Shown piece after piece: positions 20,235 through 29,142 of a stretch of 64,000 nucleotides of DNA. Within the stretch, counting starts at the first letter, position 1; each line of letters opens with the position of its first letter. The position numbers were made by a program, and so were the translations under genes. Source of the DNA: Bacteriovorax stolpii (GTDB taxonomy: Bacteria; Bdellovibrionota; Bacteriovoracia; Bacteriovoracales; Bacteriovoracaceae); contig CAMCYI010000009.1 of the NCBI GenBank assembly GCA_945883845.1, positions 62,001 through 126,000 on the forward strand. The letters are read 5' to 3'. The notes beneath the pieces are model-generated. The model was not told where the DNA came from and ran no database searches. It saw nothing but the letters and a program-made list of their open reading frames with translations.

Positions 20235-20867
20235 ATGCATAAAAATTTAATTGAACTCAAGCACCCTCTCCTTCAGCACAAGCTGGGATTTTTGAGAGAT
20301 AAAACGACGAACTCGTCTGAGTTTCGTAACATCACAACAGAGATTTCAAAAGTTCTCGCTTACGAAGCAATGAGAACTTGGACACACGTCAATCATGTGG
20401 AAGTTGAAACTCCGATTGCGAAGGCCAGTGTTCAGAGGATTATCAATCCTCCGGTGGCGGTAGCGATTCTTCGCGCTGGTAATGGAATGCTTGAGGGTGT
20501 GCTCTCGATGATTCCGTTTGCTTCATCAGGCTTCATTGGGATTTACAGAGATAAGTTTATTCAAAATACAGTTGAGTATTACTTCAAGCTTCCCGCGGAC
20601 GTGAAAGGCAGAGACATCTTTCTTTGTGATCCTCTCGTAGCGACAGCAGATACAATGATTGCAGCGATTGATCGTCTGAAGAGTTACCACGTTGGAAAAA
20701 TCCACGTTTTATCTATCCTTGCTTCTGAGCACGCGCTCAATCGAATGGCGCACTTTCATCCAGATGTGATGATCTACACATTAAACGTTGAGAAAGAAAT
20801 GACTGAGAACGGGTATCTCGTTCCAGGATTAGGAGACGCTGGTGACAGGCTCTACCAGACTAAGTAA
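20235..20867 (+). CDS. upp: Uracil phosphoribosyltransferase
   Basis: Start MHKNLIELKHPLLQHKLGFLRD; AILRAGNGMLEG, CDPLVATADTM (PRPP loop), NGYLVPGLGDAGDRLYQT. Confidence 0.92.
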   Translation: MHKNLIELKHPLLQHKLGFLRDKTTNSSEFRNITTEISKVLAYEAMRTWTHVNHVEVETPIAKASVQRIINPPVAVAILRAGNGMLEGVLSMIPFASSGFIGIYRDKFIQNTVEYYFKLPADVKGRDIFLCDPLVATADTMIAAIDRLKSYHVGKIHVLSILASEHALNRMAHFHPDVMIYTLNVEKEMTENGYLVPGLGDAGDRLYQTK

Positions 20868-21480
20868 TTGCTATATCCTCGGTGTGGCCGGAGGGTCGGG
20901 CTCGGGGAAAACATATTTTGCTCAGGAGCTTCATAAGGCTTTGGGTGATAAGTGTTCAGTGATTGTATATCAGGACAATTTCTATATTGATCAGTCTCAT
21001 CGCTTTGACAAGGATGGGGGTGCTGTTAATTTTGATCATCCTGATAGTCTGGAGTTGAGTTTGTTGGCGAAGTGTCTGGGCGAATTGAAGACGGGAAACC
21101 CGACCAAGATTCCTGTTTATGATTTTGTAACTCACAAAAGAAAACAAGAGACCATTCATATTCCTGCGACCAAAATCATCATTGTTGATGGGATTCTTAT
21201 CTTTCATCCCGATTATCTCAGGGCCCAGTTTGATGAGATGATTTTTTTTGATACACCGGAGATCTTGCGCTTTGAGCGTCGTCTTGAAAGAGACGTTAAA
21301 GAGCGTGGGAGAACAGTTGAGGGTGTGAAGGATCAGTTCGTCAAACAGGTGAAGCCGATGCATGATGAGTTTGTGGAGCCGTCGAAGGCGTTTGCGAATA
21401 CGATCATCAAAGATCTGGGCGACTATCATGAGCACTTTGATCTATATAAGAACAAGTTACTTTCGAGATTAAGTTGTTAA
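20842..21480 (+). CDS. udk: Uridine kinase
   Basis: P-loop GVAGGSGSGKT, VYQDNFYID, NFDHPDSLE, FERRLERDVKERGR; overlaps the end of upp. Confidence 0.93.
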   Translation: MTGSTRLSNCYILGVAGGSGSGKTYFAQELHKALGDKCSVIVYQDNFYIDQSHRFDKDGGAVNFDHPDSLELSLLAKCLGELKTGNPTKIPVYDFVTHKRKQETIHIPATKIIIVDGILIFHPDYLRAQFDEMIFFDTPEILRFERRLERDVKERGRTVEGVKDQFVKQVKPMHDEFVEPSKAFANTIIKDLGDYHEHFDLYKNKLLSRLSC

Positions 21481-21605
21481 ATATAGCCAGAGAAGTGCAA
21501 GCTACCGCCTAAAAGTAATCACTATATACTCCATAATATTTCTTTCATTGGTGCCTCTGTGGAAACTATGGGTAACCTGAAATCAAAATGTACTCCTCAT
21601 CCTAA

Positions 21606-21622
21606 TGTCTAAACTTTAGACA
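21606..21622. promoter_or_regulatory. Inverted repeat, candidate regulator site (TGTC-N9-GACA copy 1)
   Basis: TGTCTAAACTTTAGACA inside the perfect 10-1-10 dyad AATGTCTAAA-C-TTTAGACATT (21604-21624). Confidence 0.6.
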
Positions 21623-21664
21623 TTTCTTTCGGGTGTATGGAAACAATACAGGCACCCGCCACAG

Positions 21665-21681
21665 TGTCGACAATCTCGACA
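21665..21681. promoter_or_regulatory. Inverted repeat, candidate regulator site (TGTC-N9-GACA copy 2)
   Basis: TGTCGACAATCTCGACA inside the perfect 7-5-7 dyad GTGTCGA-CAATC-TCGACAC (21664-21682). Confidence 0.55.
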
Positions 21682-21711
21682 CGAACTTTCCCTCCCTTAT
21701 CTATCCCAAGC

Positions 21712-21727
21712 TGGCATTGACCTTGCT
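21712..21727 (+). promoter_or_regulatory. Candidate sigma-54 (RpoN) promoter
   Basis: TGGCATTGACCTTGCT: GG-N10-GC spacing and near-consensus TGGCAYR-N4-TTGCW, 34 bp upstream of the preferred ATG. Confidence 0.6.
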
Positions 21728-21760
21728 CTATTGAAGGTATCAACAACTTGGGAGTTTGAT

Positions 21761-22408
21761 ATGCGTTCACTTTTAATCATGCTGACTGTTCTAAGCATAA
21801 CCTCGTTAAAAGAGGCCTATGCAGCAAGAGCTCTCGCCAGTATCAAAGAAGCAACTCGTATTGATCACGCACGTGAGCTTTTGGGGAATCGTTATAAGAA
21901 GAGTATCGTTTCAAGCTTCGAACAGAAGGTTGGACTCTCGGAAAATATCCTTGCCACAGTAACGAAGAATCTTCCTAAGGCATTTAAAAAAGATGCCCAT
22001 GCTGTAACCGAAGCCATTATCCAAGAATCAGCTAAACATCATTTAGATCCGTATTTTGTTATGGCGGTGATTTCAGGTGAATCAAGTTTTAATCCTCTCG
22101 CAGTTGGCCCGGTTGGAGAAATCGGAATGATGCAGATTCGTCCAACAACTGGAAAATGGATTGCAGAATTGATGAAGACTAAATGGAAAGGTGATAAGAC
22201 TCTTCGTGATCCGATTCTCAACATCAAACTGGGAACTGCTTATCTCGCTTGGTTAAGAAATAAATTTGATGGACAGGCACAGCTGTATCTTGCTTCTTAC
22301 AATATGGGTGCTAAATCAGTCAGAAACGCAGTAGGAAGAAATATATGGCCGAAAGATTATCCGCGCCACGTGATGAAAAGATATTTAGCGTTCTATAAAG
22401 AAATTTAA
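21761..22408 (+). CDS. Secreted lytic transglycosylase (SLT domain)
   Basis: Start MRSLLIMLTVLSITS after GGGAG; AVISGESSFNPLAVGPVGEIGMMQIRPTTGKWIA, YLASYNMGAKSV. Confidence 0.9.
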   Translation: MRSLLIMLTVLSITSLKEAYAARALASIKEATRIDHARELLGNRYKKSIVSSFEQKVGLSENILATVTKNLPKAFKKDAHAVTEAIIQESAKHHLDPYFVMAVISGESSFNPLAVGPVGEIGMMQIRPTTGKWIAELMKTKWKGDKTLRDPILNIKLGTAYLAWLRNKFDGQAQLYLASYNMGAKSVRNAVGRNIWPKDYPRHVMKRYLAFYKEI

Positions 22409-22412
22409 GATA

Positions 22413-22441
22413 GAGAGGTGATTGATTCACCTCTTTTTTTT
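22413..22441 (+). terminator. Rho-independent terminator
   Basis: AGAGGTGA-TTGA-TTCACCTCT followed by a T tract. Confidence 0.88.
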
Positions 22442-22501
22442 GCAATATTTATTAGCTAAACAAAGTTTTGAAGATCATCATTCCAACCGACAAGTTTTGA
22501 C

Positions 22502-22711
22502 ATGGCCACCTGTGAAGTCTGCAAATCATCCATTAAAGTGCATCAAAGCATCATCTACGAGAATGGTGGTCATGCCTCGCCTATTCATCTCTGCGCTCGT
22601 CATGACCAGGAACTTTTCATCATGGGTCAATATAGGTTCCTCAAGATGTATAAGAACAAACTCTCCACGGACTTTAGGCTTTTAGAAAGTGAAAGAAAAA
22701 AAATCGCCTAG
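22502..22711 (+). CDS. Small putative zinc-binding protein
   Basis: 69 aa with CEVC and CARH pairs (CxxC...CxxH). Confidence 0.5.
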   Translation: MATCEVCKSSIKVHQSIIYENGGHASPIHLCARHDQELFIMGQYRFLKMYKNKLSTDFRLLESERKKIA

Positions 22712-22784
22712 CTTAGCGTCATCGTTGCCGTTCCACTCTAATCACGGTTTAATTAAGGCACATTTGATCTGACAAGGAGATGTC

Positions 22785-23735
22785 ATGAAATACTGCCTGA
22801 TGGGTCTCGTCCTCCTCGCGACGACTGCCTTCGCCCGCACACCAGAAGAAAAAAAGGCCCTGCTTGAAGCTCAGACGAGCTGTTCAAACTTCGTCCGCTT
22901 CGATGACAATTATCTGTATCAGGGTTACGGCCCATACAAATTAATGTTCGAAGAACCACGCAACCCGATTCCTTCGAAGTTCACCATCACTTCTTTTGAA
23001 ACAAAAGAAACGAAAACTCTGCAAACTGTAGATTCTGCGATCGATATTGTTGTGGATCAGAACCATGCTTTTGTTCTCACTTACTCAATGGTGGAAGAAT
23101 GGGATCTCGCGACGATGCAAAAAGTAGCAGATCATCCGACACACCTCCAGACTGCTGTCACATACAAAGAGCACGCTGAATCCTTTGCCCGCTACCAGAA
23201 TGAAATGATCATCGCTCACGGAAGCATGGGTGTTTCATTCTTCGATCTCAAAACGAAGAAAATCACCGGCACTCTTGATCTCGTGAAGTCTCAGGCCCCA
23301 CTTGAGTCTCAGGCAACGGCCGTTGCGATTATCGGTAAGCTTGCTTACGTCACCATGGATTCTTTGAGCCTTGTGAATCAAGCTCCTTATCCATTCACAG
23401 GCATTGTTGTGATCGACATGGAAAAACATAAAGTCGTGAGTGAGCTTTCGAACATGGATGTGGGATCGGATGCAGTCGCTGCTTTTGGGAATAAACTTGT
23501 TGTGAGCTTCTACGGTTTCCCGATCTGGAAATACGATGCTTCTTTGTTCAAAGGAAAAAAACTTCCTAATCCTCAAACTCGCCTATTCCGCATGCCTTAC
23601 CCTGGTCATCCGGTAGGTGCTGCTGAGATGGATGAGAAATACTACTATTCCTGCTACCGCTTCAGTCAGACTGAAGACCAGGCAGCTGCTGTTAAACCTA
23701 TGGCCTTGAATCGCAAGGTCCTTCTTCTGGATTAA
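22785..23735 (+). CDS. Secreted protein of unknown function, possibly beta-propeller-like
   Basis: Signal peptide MKYCLMGLVLLATTAFA; repeated beta-rich segments; AAGGAG upstream. Confidence 0.75.
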   Translation: MKYCLMGLVLLATTAFARTPEEKKALLEAQTSCSNFVRFDDNYLYQGYGPYKLMFEEPRNPIPSKFTITSFETKETKTLQTVDSAIDIVVDQNHAFVLTYSMVEEWDLATMQKVADHPTHLQTAVTYKEHAESFARYQNEMIIAHGSMGVSFFDLKTKKITGTLDLVKSQAPLESQATAVAIIGKLAYVTMDSLSLVNQAPYPFTGIVVIDMEKHKVVSELSNMDVGSDAVAAFGNKLVVSFYGFPIWKYDASLFKGKKLPNPQTRLFRMPYPGHPVGAAEMDEKYYYSCYRFSQTEDQAAAVKPMALNRKVLLLD

Positions 23736-23738
23736 ACT

Positions 23739-24134
23739 ATGAAAATAATTTTCTTCGCTCTGCTTTTTGTATTTAGTTCGGTGGCGTTTGCTGAAACACT
23801 TCGTTTTACGAAGTTTAATGTAACGGCGAAAACGGAATGGATCAAAGCGCCAACGAGCTCTAAAGAAGCGATCATGGCCCTCCAGTTTCTGGATGACCGT
23901 GAATCACCGGTTGAAGTTGCGGCCACACTCACTGTTGATCTCTTCATGCCTCAGATGGGTCATGGTTCAGGTCCAACGGCCCTTGAGCGTGTTTTAGATG
24001 ACCAAGATGACATCACCCCGGGTGCCTGGAAGGTCAAGAATATGTGGTTCATCATGGCGGGCGTTTGGGAAGTGCGCGTGACACTGAAAAAAGGAACCAA
24101 GGCGGAGACGATCAAATTTAATGTCTCTCTTTAG
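23739..24134 (+). CDS. Small secreted protein, FixH/YtkA-like
   Basis: Signal peptide; LTVDLFMPQMGHGSGP and WEVRVTLKKG; starts 4 nt after the upstream gene. Confidence 0.6.
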   Translation: MKIIFFALLFVFSSVAFAETLRFTKFNVTAKTEWIKAPTSSKEAIMALQFLDDRESPVEVAATLTVDLFMPQMGHGSGPTALERVLDDQDDITPGAWKVKNMWFIMAGVWEVRVTLKKGTKAETIKFNVSL

Positions 24135-24297
24135 TCCCAGGTCTGCATTTTTCTAAACAGAACACCGGTGAAAATCAGGCTCCCGATGCGCACGGATGTG
24201 GAGGCGCGAGAGACGCAGACTTAAAGCACGAACGGCGGCTTCCAGGTCTTTGATCCTGTCTTCCATAAATCTCCAAAAATAAGTAATGCTTAATTTT

Positions 24298-24966
24298 TTA
24301 CCCAGGAATAGAGAAAGGGCCACCTTTTCGAACGGCTTCCTGATAGGCGGGACGTGATTGGATCCTTGAAAGAAATCTTCTGATGGCAGGACGGGATTCG
24401 TCCCCAACTCTCGCGCCAGCAGCTTCTAGGGGAAAACTCATCATGATGTCTGCACCTGTGATGTCATCACCTGCAAACCAATCGCGATTTGAAAGTTCAT
24501 TCTCAACGAAGTCGAGATTGAGCTTAATCTGAGGAAAGATGAAAGAAGACTTCACGGCCTTTGCGATTTGATTTGCGATCGGGCGAACAAAAAAAGGCAT
24601 GGGCTGTTTTGGAATCTGTGAAAAGATCAGCGAAAGCAAAAGTGGCGGCATGAGAGTGCCTTCCGCGTAGTGAAGCCAGTAAGAATAACGGACATCTTCC
24701 TTTGTCCCATCCTGCGGCTTCATCTTACCCTTTCCATAGCGTCGAATGAGGTAATCAACAATGGCGCCAGATTCAGCGACAACGAGGTCTCCGTCAGTGA
24801 CGACGGGAGATTTACCCAAAGGATGAATCTGTTTGAGTTCTGGAGGAGCGAGCATGGTTTTTTTATCACGCTCGTAAAACTTAATGGTATAGGGAATTTC
24901 CAGCTCTTCAAGGAGCCAGAGTACGCGCTGAGAGCGCGAGTTATTCAAATGATGAACTGTAATCAT
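24298..24966 (-). CDS. Glutathione S-transferase family protein
   Basis: Start MITVHHLNNSRSQRVLWLLEEL; HPLGKSPVVTDGDLVVAESGAIVDYLIRRYG. Confidence 0.92.
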   Translation of the reverse strand: MITVHHLNNSRSQRVLWLLEELEIPYTIKFYERDKKTMLAPPELKQIHPLGKSPVVTDGDLVVAESGAIVDYLIRRYGKGKMKPQDGTKEDVRYSYWLHYAEGTLMPPLLLSLIFSQIPKQPMPFFVRPIANQIAKAVKSSFIFPQIKLNLDFVENELSNRDWFAGDDITGADIMMSFPLEAAGARVGDESRPAIRRFLSRIQSRPAYQEAVRKGGPFSIPG

Positions 24967-25489
24967 CTGAATAGTAAGGAACAGTGACTGTCCCGAAAGA
25001 AGTTTCAATGTTGGCGATACCGATGAGACCGAGAAGAACGTTCCAGTTCCCTTTGATCAGCATGCGGTTAATTTCTGTTGTCCCCTGATTGAGCTTCCAC
25101 GAATCACCTGTGCGGGAAAGATTGAGATTAAGATTGTTACGAACGCCCGTTACGCCACTGTAGAGATAATTGATCCGGACACCACCACCAGTCAGTGGTG
25201 AAAATTTCTGGTCGATATAGAGACGGACGATTTCACGGCCTTCTCTCGTGATCAGGACAACACCTTCACGGACGCGCTCCCAAGGATAGGTCTGGTCTTC
25301 AGAAATACTTCCTGAGCGGGTAGTAATCGTGTAGCGAAGGGAATCAGCATCACCGTTGTCTTTGGTGATGAGATAAAAACGACCAGTATCAGTGTCAACG
25401 TTAGAGGTGATCGTTGCCATCTTCAATTCAACCGGTGAGGCAAGAAGAGAAGTTGATATCAGTAAGCATAGGATAAAAAAGTATTTCAT
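24941..25489 (-). CDS. Secreted protein of unknown function
   Basis: Start MKYFFILCLLISTSLLASPVE (signal peptide); overlaps the start of the GST gene. Confidence 0.7.
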   Translation of the reverse strand: MKYFFILCLLISTSLLASPVELKMATITSNVDTDTGRFYLITKDNGDADSLRYTITTRSGSISEDQTYPWERVREGVVLITREGREIVRLYIDQKFSPLTGGGVRINYLYSGVTGVRNNLNLNLSRTGDSWKLNQGTTEINRMLIKGNWNVLLGLIGIANIETSFGTVTVPYYSDDYSSSFE

Positions 25490-25689
25490 AAAGTCCTCCA
25501 TGGTGAGCCAGTGATGCGTCGCGCAATGCAACCTGTTACCTAAGACATTTCACTCTTATAACGTTCTTTTTTATCGCTCTTTCCGTCAATGAATTTCTGA
25601 TTTTCTGAGACGCTTGGCATCGAGGGGTGTCATGGTAGATTTTACAAGGAATCTTGAACAAGAGACCCCAGTCCCTTAAATCCTCATGT

Positions 25690-25827
25690 ATGGAAAGATT
25701 AATCGATAAAATGTCGCAGACTGATTGGGTAATGAAAGTAACTCTGTTTGCTATTCTGATGCTCTCGCTTCATGCGATGTACATTTCTCCGACGATGGGA
25801 AAGTACTCTAAGCTCCTTTCATTTTGA
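25690..25827 (+). CDS. Small membrane peptide (45 aa), unannotated
   Basis: MERLIDKMSQTDWVMKVTLFAILMLSLHAMYISPTMGKYSKLLSF; one hydrophobic segment; below the ORF track cutoff. Confidence 0.35.
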   Translation: MERLIDKMSQTDWVMKVTLFAILMLSLHAMYISPTMGKYSKLLSF

Positions 25828-27792
25828 TAAAGGCAGCTTCACGGTAAACGTAGTTCCTTGTGAATCACTTTCCGCCCAAATCTCTCCCCCGTGGGCCTTC
25901 ACAATCTCCCTTGAAATATAAAGTCCAAGACCAAGTCCGCTGATGTTATGTGAAGTAACCGCGCGTACAAAACGGTCAAAGATAGTCTTCAATTTATCCG
26001 CAGGAATTCCCATTCCCTGATCTCTCACTTTAAAGAGAACGTGTTTGGCTTCAATGACGACCTCAAGTGTGACAGGTCTACCGGCACCGTATTTACCGGC
26101 ATTGGAGAGAAGGTTTAAAAGAACCTGCTCAAGTCTTGCGCGATCGGCGTAAAGAATCGTAGCGCCTTTCGTGACAATCGTCAGATCACATCCAGAATGG
26201 CGAAGAGTATCTGAATAAAGCTCATCGAGCTCCCTGATAAAAACAGAGACATCAAAACTCGTAAAATTGTAATTTATCCTGCCCGACTCGATCCGGGAAA
26301 CATCGAGCAGGTCTTCGATCAGTCTCGTCAGGCGGTTGACCTGGGTGTTGGCCGAATCAAGACCCCGAGCGAGTTTTTCCGCAGAAGGAACTTCATTTTT
26401 CTCAGGACTCACTTCCTGTCTTGTCATTTGAAGCTGAAGTTTTAGTGCCGTCAGTGGAGTTTTTAATTCGTGCGAGGCGATCGACAGGAATTCATTGCGC
26501 ACTTCAATCGCTTTCTGCGCAGTAATGTAGAGCATGGCATTTTCAATGGCGAGACCTGCCTTATTGCCAATCTCTTCGGCGACGAGAACTTCTTCCTGGC
26601 CGTACTCCTGTCCATTGGTCTTCACAAGAGTAATCGCACCGTAAATTTTTCCATGATAACGAATGGGGACGATGATACAGGAATCGCAACCAAGTTCTCG
26701 CATAATGTTCAGGTGGTCTTCACTCGTCGCAGTTTGTGCGAGAAGCTCATCTGAAACTTGTTTGATGAATAAGGTTTTACCGGTACGGATAACGGATTCG
26801 AGACTCGCCGACTCGTTCACAGTCTTCGGCAAGAAGGGACTCAGACCACGGAGGAGTCTATCTTTGCTTGAGTCCGCATGGGCCCATGAAACGCGCTCCA
26901 AAGACTGATCTTCTGCAATTAAAAAAATCGTGCACCAGTCACCGAGGAGAGGAAGCATCTTATGGGCGAGGTCTCGCAATGTAACTTTATAATCCAGAGA
27001 CGATACGAGAGTGCTATTGATGTCTGACAGGAACAAAGCTTTCTTCAGAGAAGTTTCTCTCTCTTTAGTCATCAACTTCGCCGTCATGAGTTCTTGCTTG
27101 CTTTTTTGAGCTTCAATCCATTCCGTAATGTCCTCTGAGATTCCCAACAAGTAGGCGGGTTTTCCACTCACGCCATAAAGAGGAATTTTTTTAGTCCGAA
27201 GGATTCGAGTTCCGTTCTTAGTGGCAATTTCTTCTTCGATGATTGTCAGCTTGCCGGAGTTTAAAACCTGATGGTCTTTTTCAACAAAGAGATTTGCCTG
27301 TTCAATGGGAAAGAAATCGAAATCATTTTTACCGAGAAGATCTTTCCGGTCATGCCCCAGGAGCTCTTCTCCCGCTCGATTAAAGTGAACAAAGCGCAGA
27401 TCCCGTGCATCTTTCACAAAAACCATATGAGGAATATTTTCGAGAACAGTGTTAAGGAATTCGCGTGAATCAGTAATCTGCTGGGATGTTTCAGAAACTT
27501 TTTTCTGAAGATTATCGTGAGCACTCTTATAAGAGTCAATTTCTGTTAAAATTCCAATCCATAAATCTGAATCCGGAAATCGTGCGAGTTTGATATGATA
27601 CCAATGCTTCAGCTTAACTTCAGAGGCTTTCTGTTTCCAGATGGGTAAGAGTGCATCCTTATTCAACTCACCTTCTGACGATTGCAATAATGGACTTGTC
27701 CAGAGGACATGACCCTCGAGATCAGTGATGAGACTGAGTACAGGGAGATCGACAACCTTTGCCTTGAGGAGATTAAAGGTAGCAGTGTTCAC
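25819..27792 (-). CDS. Sensor histidine kinase with PAS and GAF domains
   Basis: PAS-like VFVKDARDLRFVHFNRAGEELLG, GAF-like CIIVPIRYHGKIYGAITLV, HisKA ASHELKTPLTALKLQ, ATPase GLGLGLYISREIVKAHGG. Confidence 0.93.
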   Translation of the reverse strand: MNTATFNLLKAKVVDLPVLSLITDLEGHVLWTSPLLQSSEGELNKDALLPIWKQKASEVKLKHWYHIKLARFPDSDLWIGILTEIDSYKSAHDNLQKKVSETSQQITDSREFLNTVLENIPHMVFVKDARDLRFVHFNRAGEELLGHDRKDLLGKNDFDFFPIEQANLFVEKDHQVLNSGKLTIIEEEIATKNGTRILRTKKIPLYGVSGKPAYLLGISEDITEWIEAQKSKQELMTAKLMTKERETSLKKALFLSDINSTLVSSLDYKVTLRDLAHKMLPLLGDWCTIFLIAEDQSLERVSWAHADSSKDRLLRGLSPFLPKTVNESASLESVIRTGKTLFIKQVSDELLAQTATSEDHLNIMRELGCDSCIIVPIRYHGKIYGAITLVKTNGQEYGQEEVLVAEEIGNKAGLAIENAMLYITAQKAIEVRNEFLSIASHELKTPLTALKLQLQMTRQEVSPEKNEVPSAEKLARGLDSANTQVNRLTRLIEDLLDVSRIESGRINYNFTSFDVSVFIRELDELYSDTLRHSGCDLTIVTKGATILYADRARLEQVLLNLLSNAGKYGAGRPVTLEVVIEAKHVLFKVRDQGMGIPADKLKTIFDRFVRAVTSHNISGLGLGLYISREIVKAHGGEIWAESDSQGTTFTVKLPLSK

Positions 27793-28661
27793 AGGCGGCA
27801 GTTTTTCGTAATTTTAAACTCATCAACTTCATCAAGGGGAACGATGCGCAGGTGTTTTTCAGCAGCATACTTAAGGAAGATGTCGATGCCCTCTGCTGTC
27901 GGGCCTTGCACATCATGCTGAAGGACAACCCCACCTGCAGGAGCATCCTTGATCTGATAAGGAACTTTGATATAAGTACCATTCTCGAGTTTGAAATCAA
28001 TGTACGTGCCGCCTTCATTGTTCGCAATGATATTCTGAGCGACTTCCTGAGCAGTCATTCCAGGAACCCAGTCTGCTGTATCAATATCCCAAAAGGCCAT
28101 ATGAATGCAATTTTCCCCCATAAGCTCCCGGGAAAGATCACGAAGAGCATTGATGTGATGATAATCAGAGCGGGTACCATAGTTGCCATAAGGGAACCGA
28201 TAATAAAATTTTGTCATCTCATGGCCGGCCACTTTGTGCCAGTGAGCGAGGTCCACAAAAGATTTCGTCACTCTTTCTTTCCAAACTTTTTGTGCGAGTT
28301 CACTAGAGCGGTCATGAGTGAATCCGTGTGATCCGACAATATGCCCTTCATCGAGCATGCGCTTGATGAGATGAGCATTGCCATCATTGATCTGAGAAGT
28401 GAGGACAAAAAACGTTCCCTTGATATGGTGTTTTTTCAAAACGTCGAGCATGATCGTCGTTCGAGTCGGGTGAGGCCCGTCATCAAAGGTCAGCGAGAAT
28501 GTTCCGGTTTTATAAAGTGAACTTGCCTGCCAGCGACGAAGTCCTACATCGCGTGATGTGTAAACGTAAGTGTCATCAGGATACTGAAACAGGTCCATCA
28601 CCTCAAAAGCATAAAGAGGGAATGAGAGAGCACATAAGAGAATGAGAATGGTTATTTTCAT
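27789..28661 (-). CDS. Secreted polysaccharide deacetylase (NodB homology)
   Basis: Signal peptide MKITILILLCALSFPLYA; SLTFDDGPHPTRT, GSHGFTHD, RFPYGNYG; 4 bp overlap with the histidine kinase gene. Confidence 0.9.
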   Translation of the reverse strand: MKITILILLCALSFPLYAFEVMDLFQYPDDTYVYTSRDVGLRRWQASSLYKTGTFSLTFDDGPHPTRTTIMLDVLKKHHIKGTFFVLTSQINDGNAHLIKRMLDEGHIVGSHGFTHDRSSELAQKVWKERVTKSFVDLAHWHKVAGHEMTKFYYRFPYGNYGTRSDYHHINALRDLSRELMGENCIHMAFWDIDTADWVPGMTAQEVAQNIIANNEGGTYIDFKLENGTYIKVPYQIKDAPAGGVVLQHDVQGPTAEGIDIFLKYAAEKHLRIVPLDEVDEFKITKNCRL

Positions 28662-28772
28662 AAAGAAAAACATACCTGATCGTATTGAAGTCTGTCCAAT
28701 CTCTGCCTTAAGGTTAAATTTAATCTTCCTCCCCCTTTCGATTCGTTAAAATCAGTTTATCAGGAGGCTTTC

Positions 28773-28991
28773 ATGAAAAATCTTACAATTATCACATTAA
28801 CCTTATTGGCCCTTTCAGCACAGGCCCAGATTTCGTCCGGAACTGCTGCGCCGACTGTCGCACCGACTACGCCTACTCTCCCAACGACCCCTAGTGCCAC
28901 GCCTGTCGGTACCAGCACTGTTCTGGGAACAACACCGCCAGTAGGAACTGGATCTGGTGTTGGTGTTCCCGGTGGCGCAACCACTCCGTAA
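28773..28991 (+). CDS. Small secreted Pro/Thr/Gly-rich protein
   Basis: Signal peptide MKNLTIITLTLLALSAQAQ, then low-complexity APT/TTP repeats; CAGGAGG upstream. Confidence 0.6.
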   Translation: MKNLTIITLTLLALSAQAQISSGTAAPTVAPTTPTLPTTPSATPVGTSTVLGTTPPVGTGSGVGVPGGATTP

Positions 28992-29142
28992 AACATAATT
29001 TATTCTTTAATTCTTTCGATGTGTAAAATGGACTTTAACATCTCACACATTTCTTGGGCCAAACTTTAGAGCATTCTCCGGGTAAAATGCGTTATCAATA
29101 TCTGAACGGAATATGACGTTTCGTACAAACGCGGAGAATACA

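Noticed and set aside
20956-21435. 159-aa minus-strand ORF
   Set aside because: Antisense to the clear uridine kinase gene; composition looks like a shadow ORF.
22422-22685. 87-aa plus-strand ORF
   Set aside because: Different frame overlapping the CxxC small protein and starting inside a terminator T tract.
27852-28331. 159-aa plus-strand ORF
   Set aside because: Antisense to the polysaccharide deacetylase with intact catalytic motifs.
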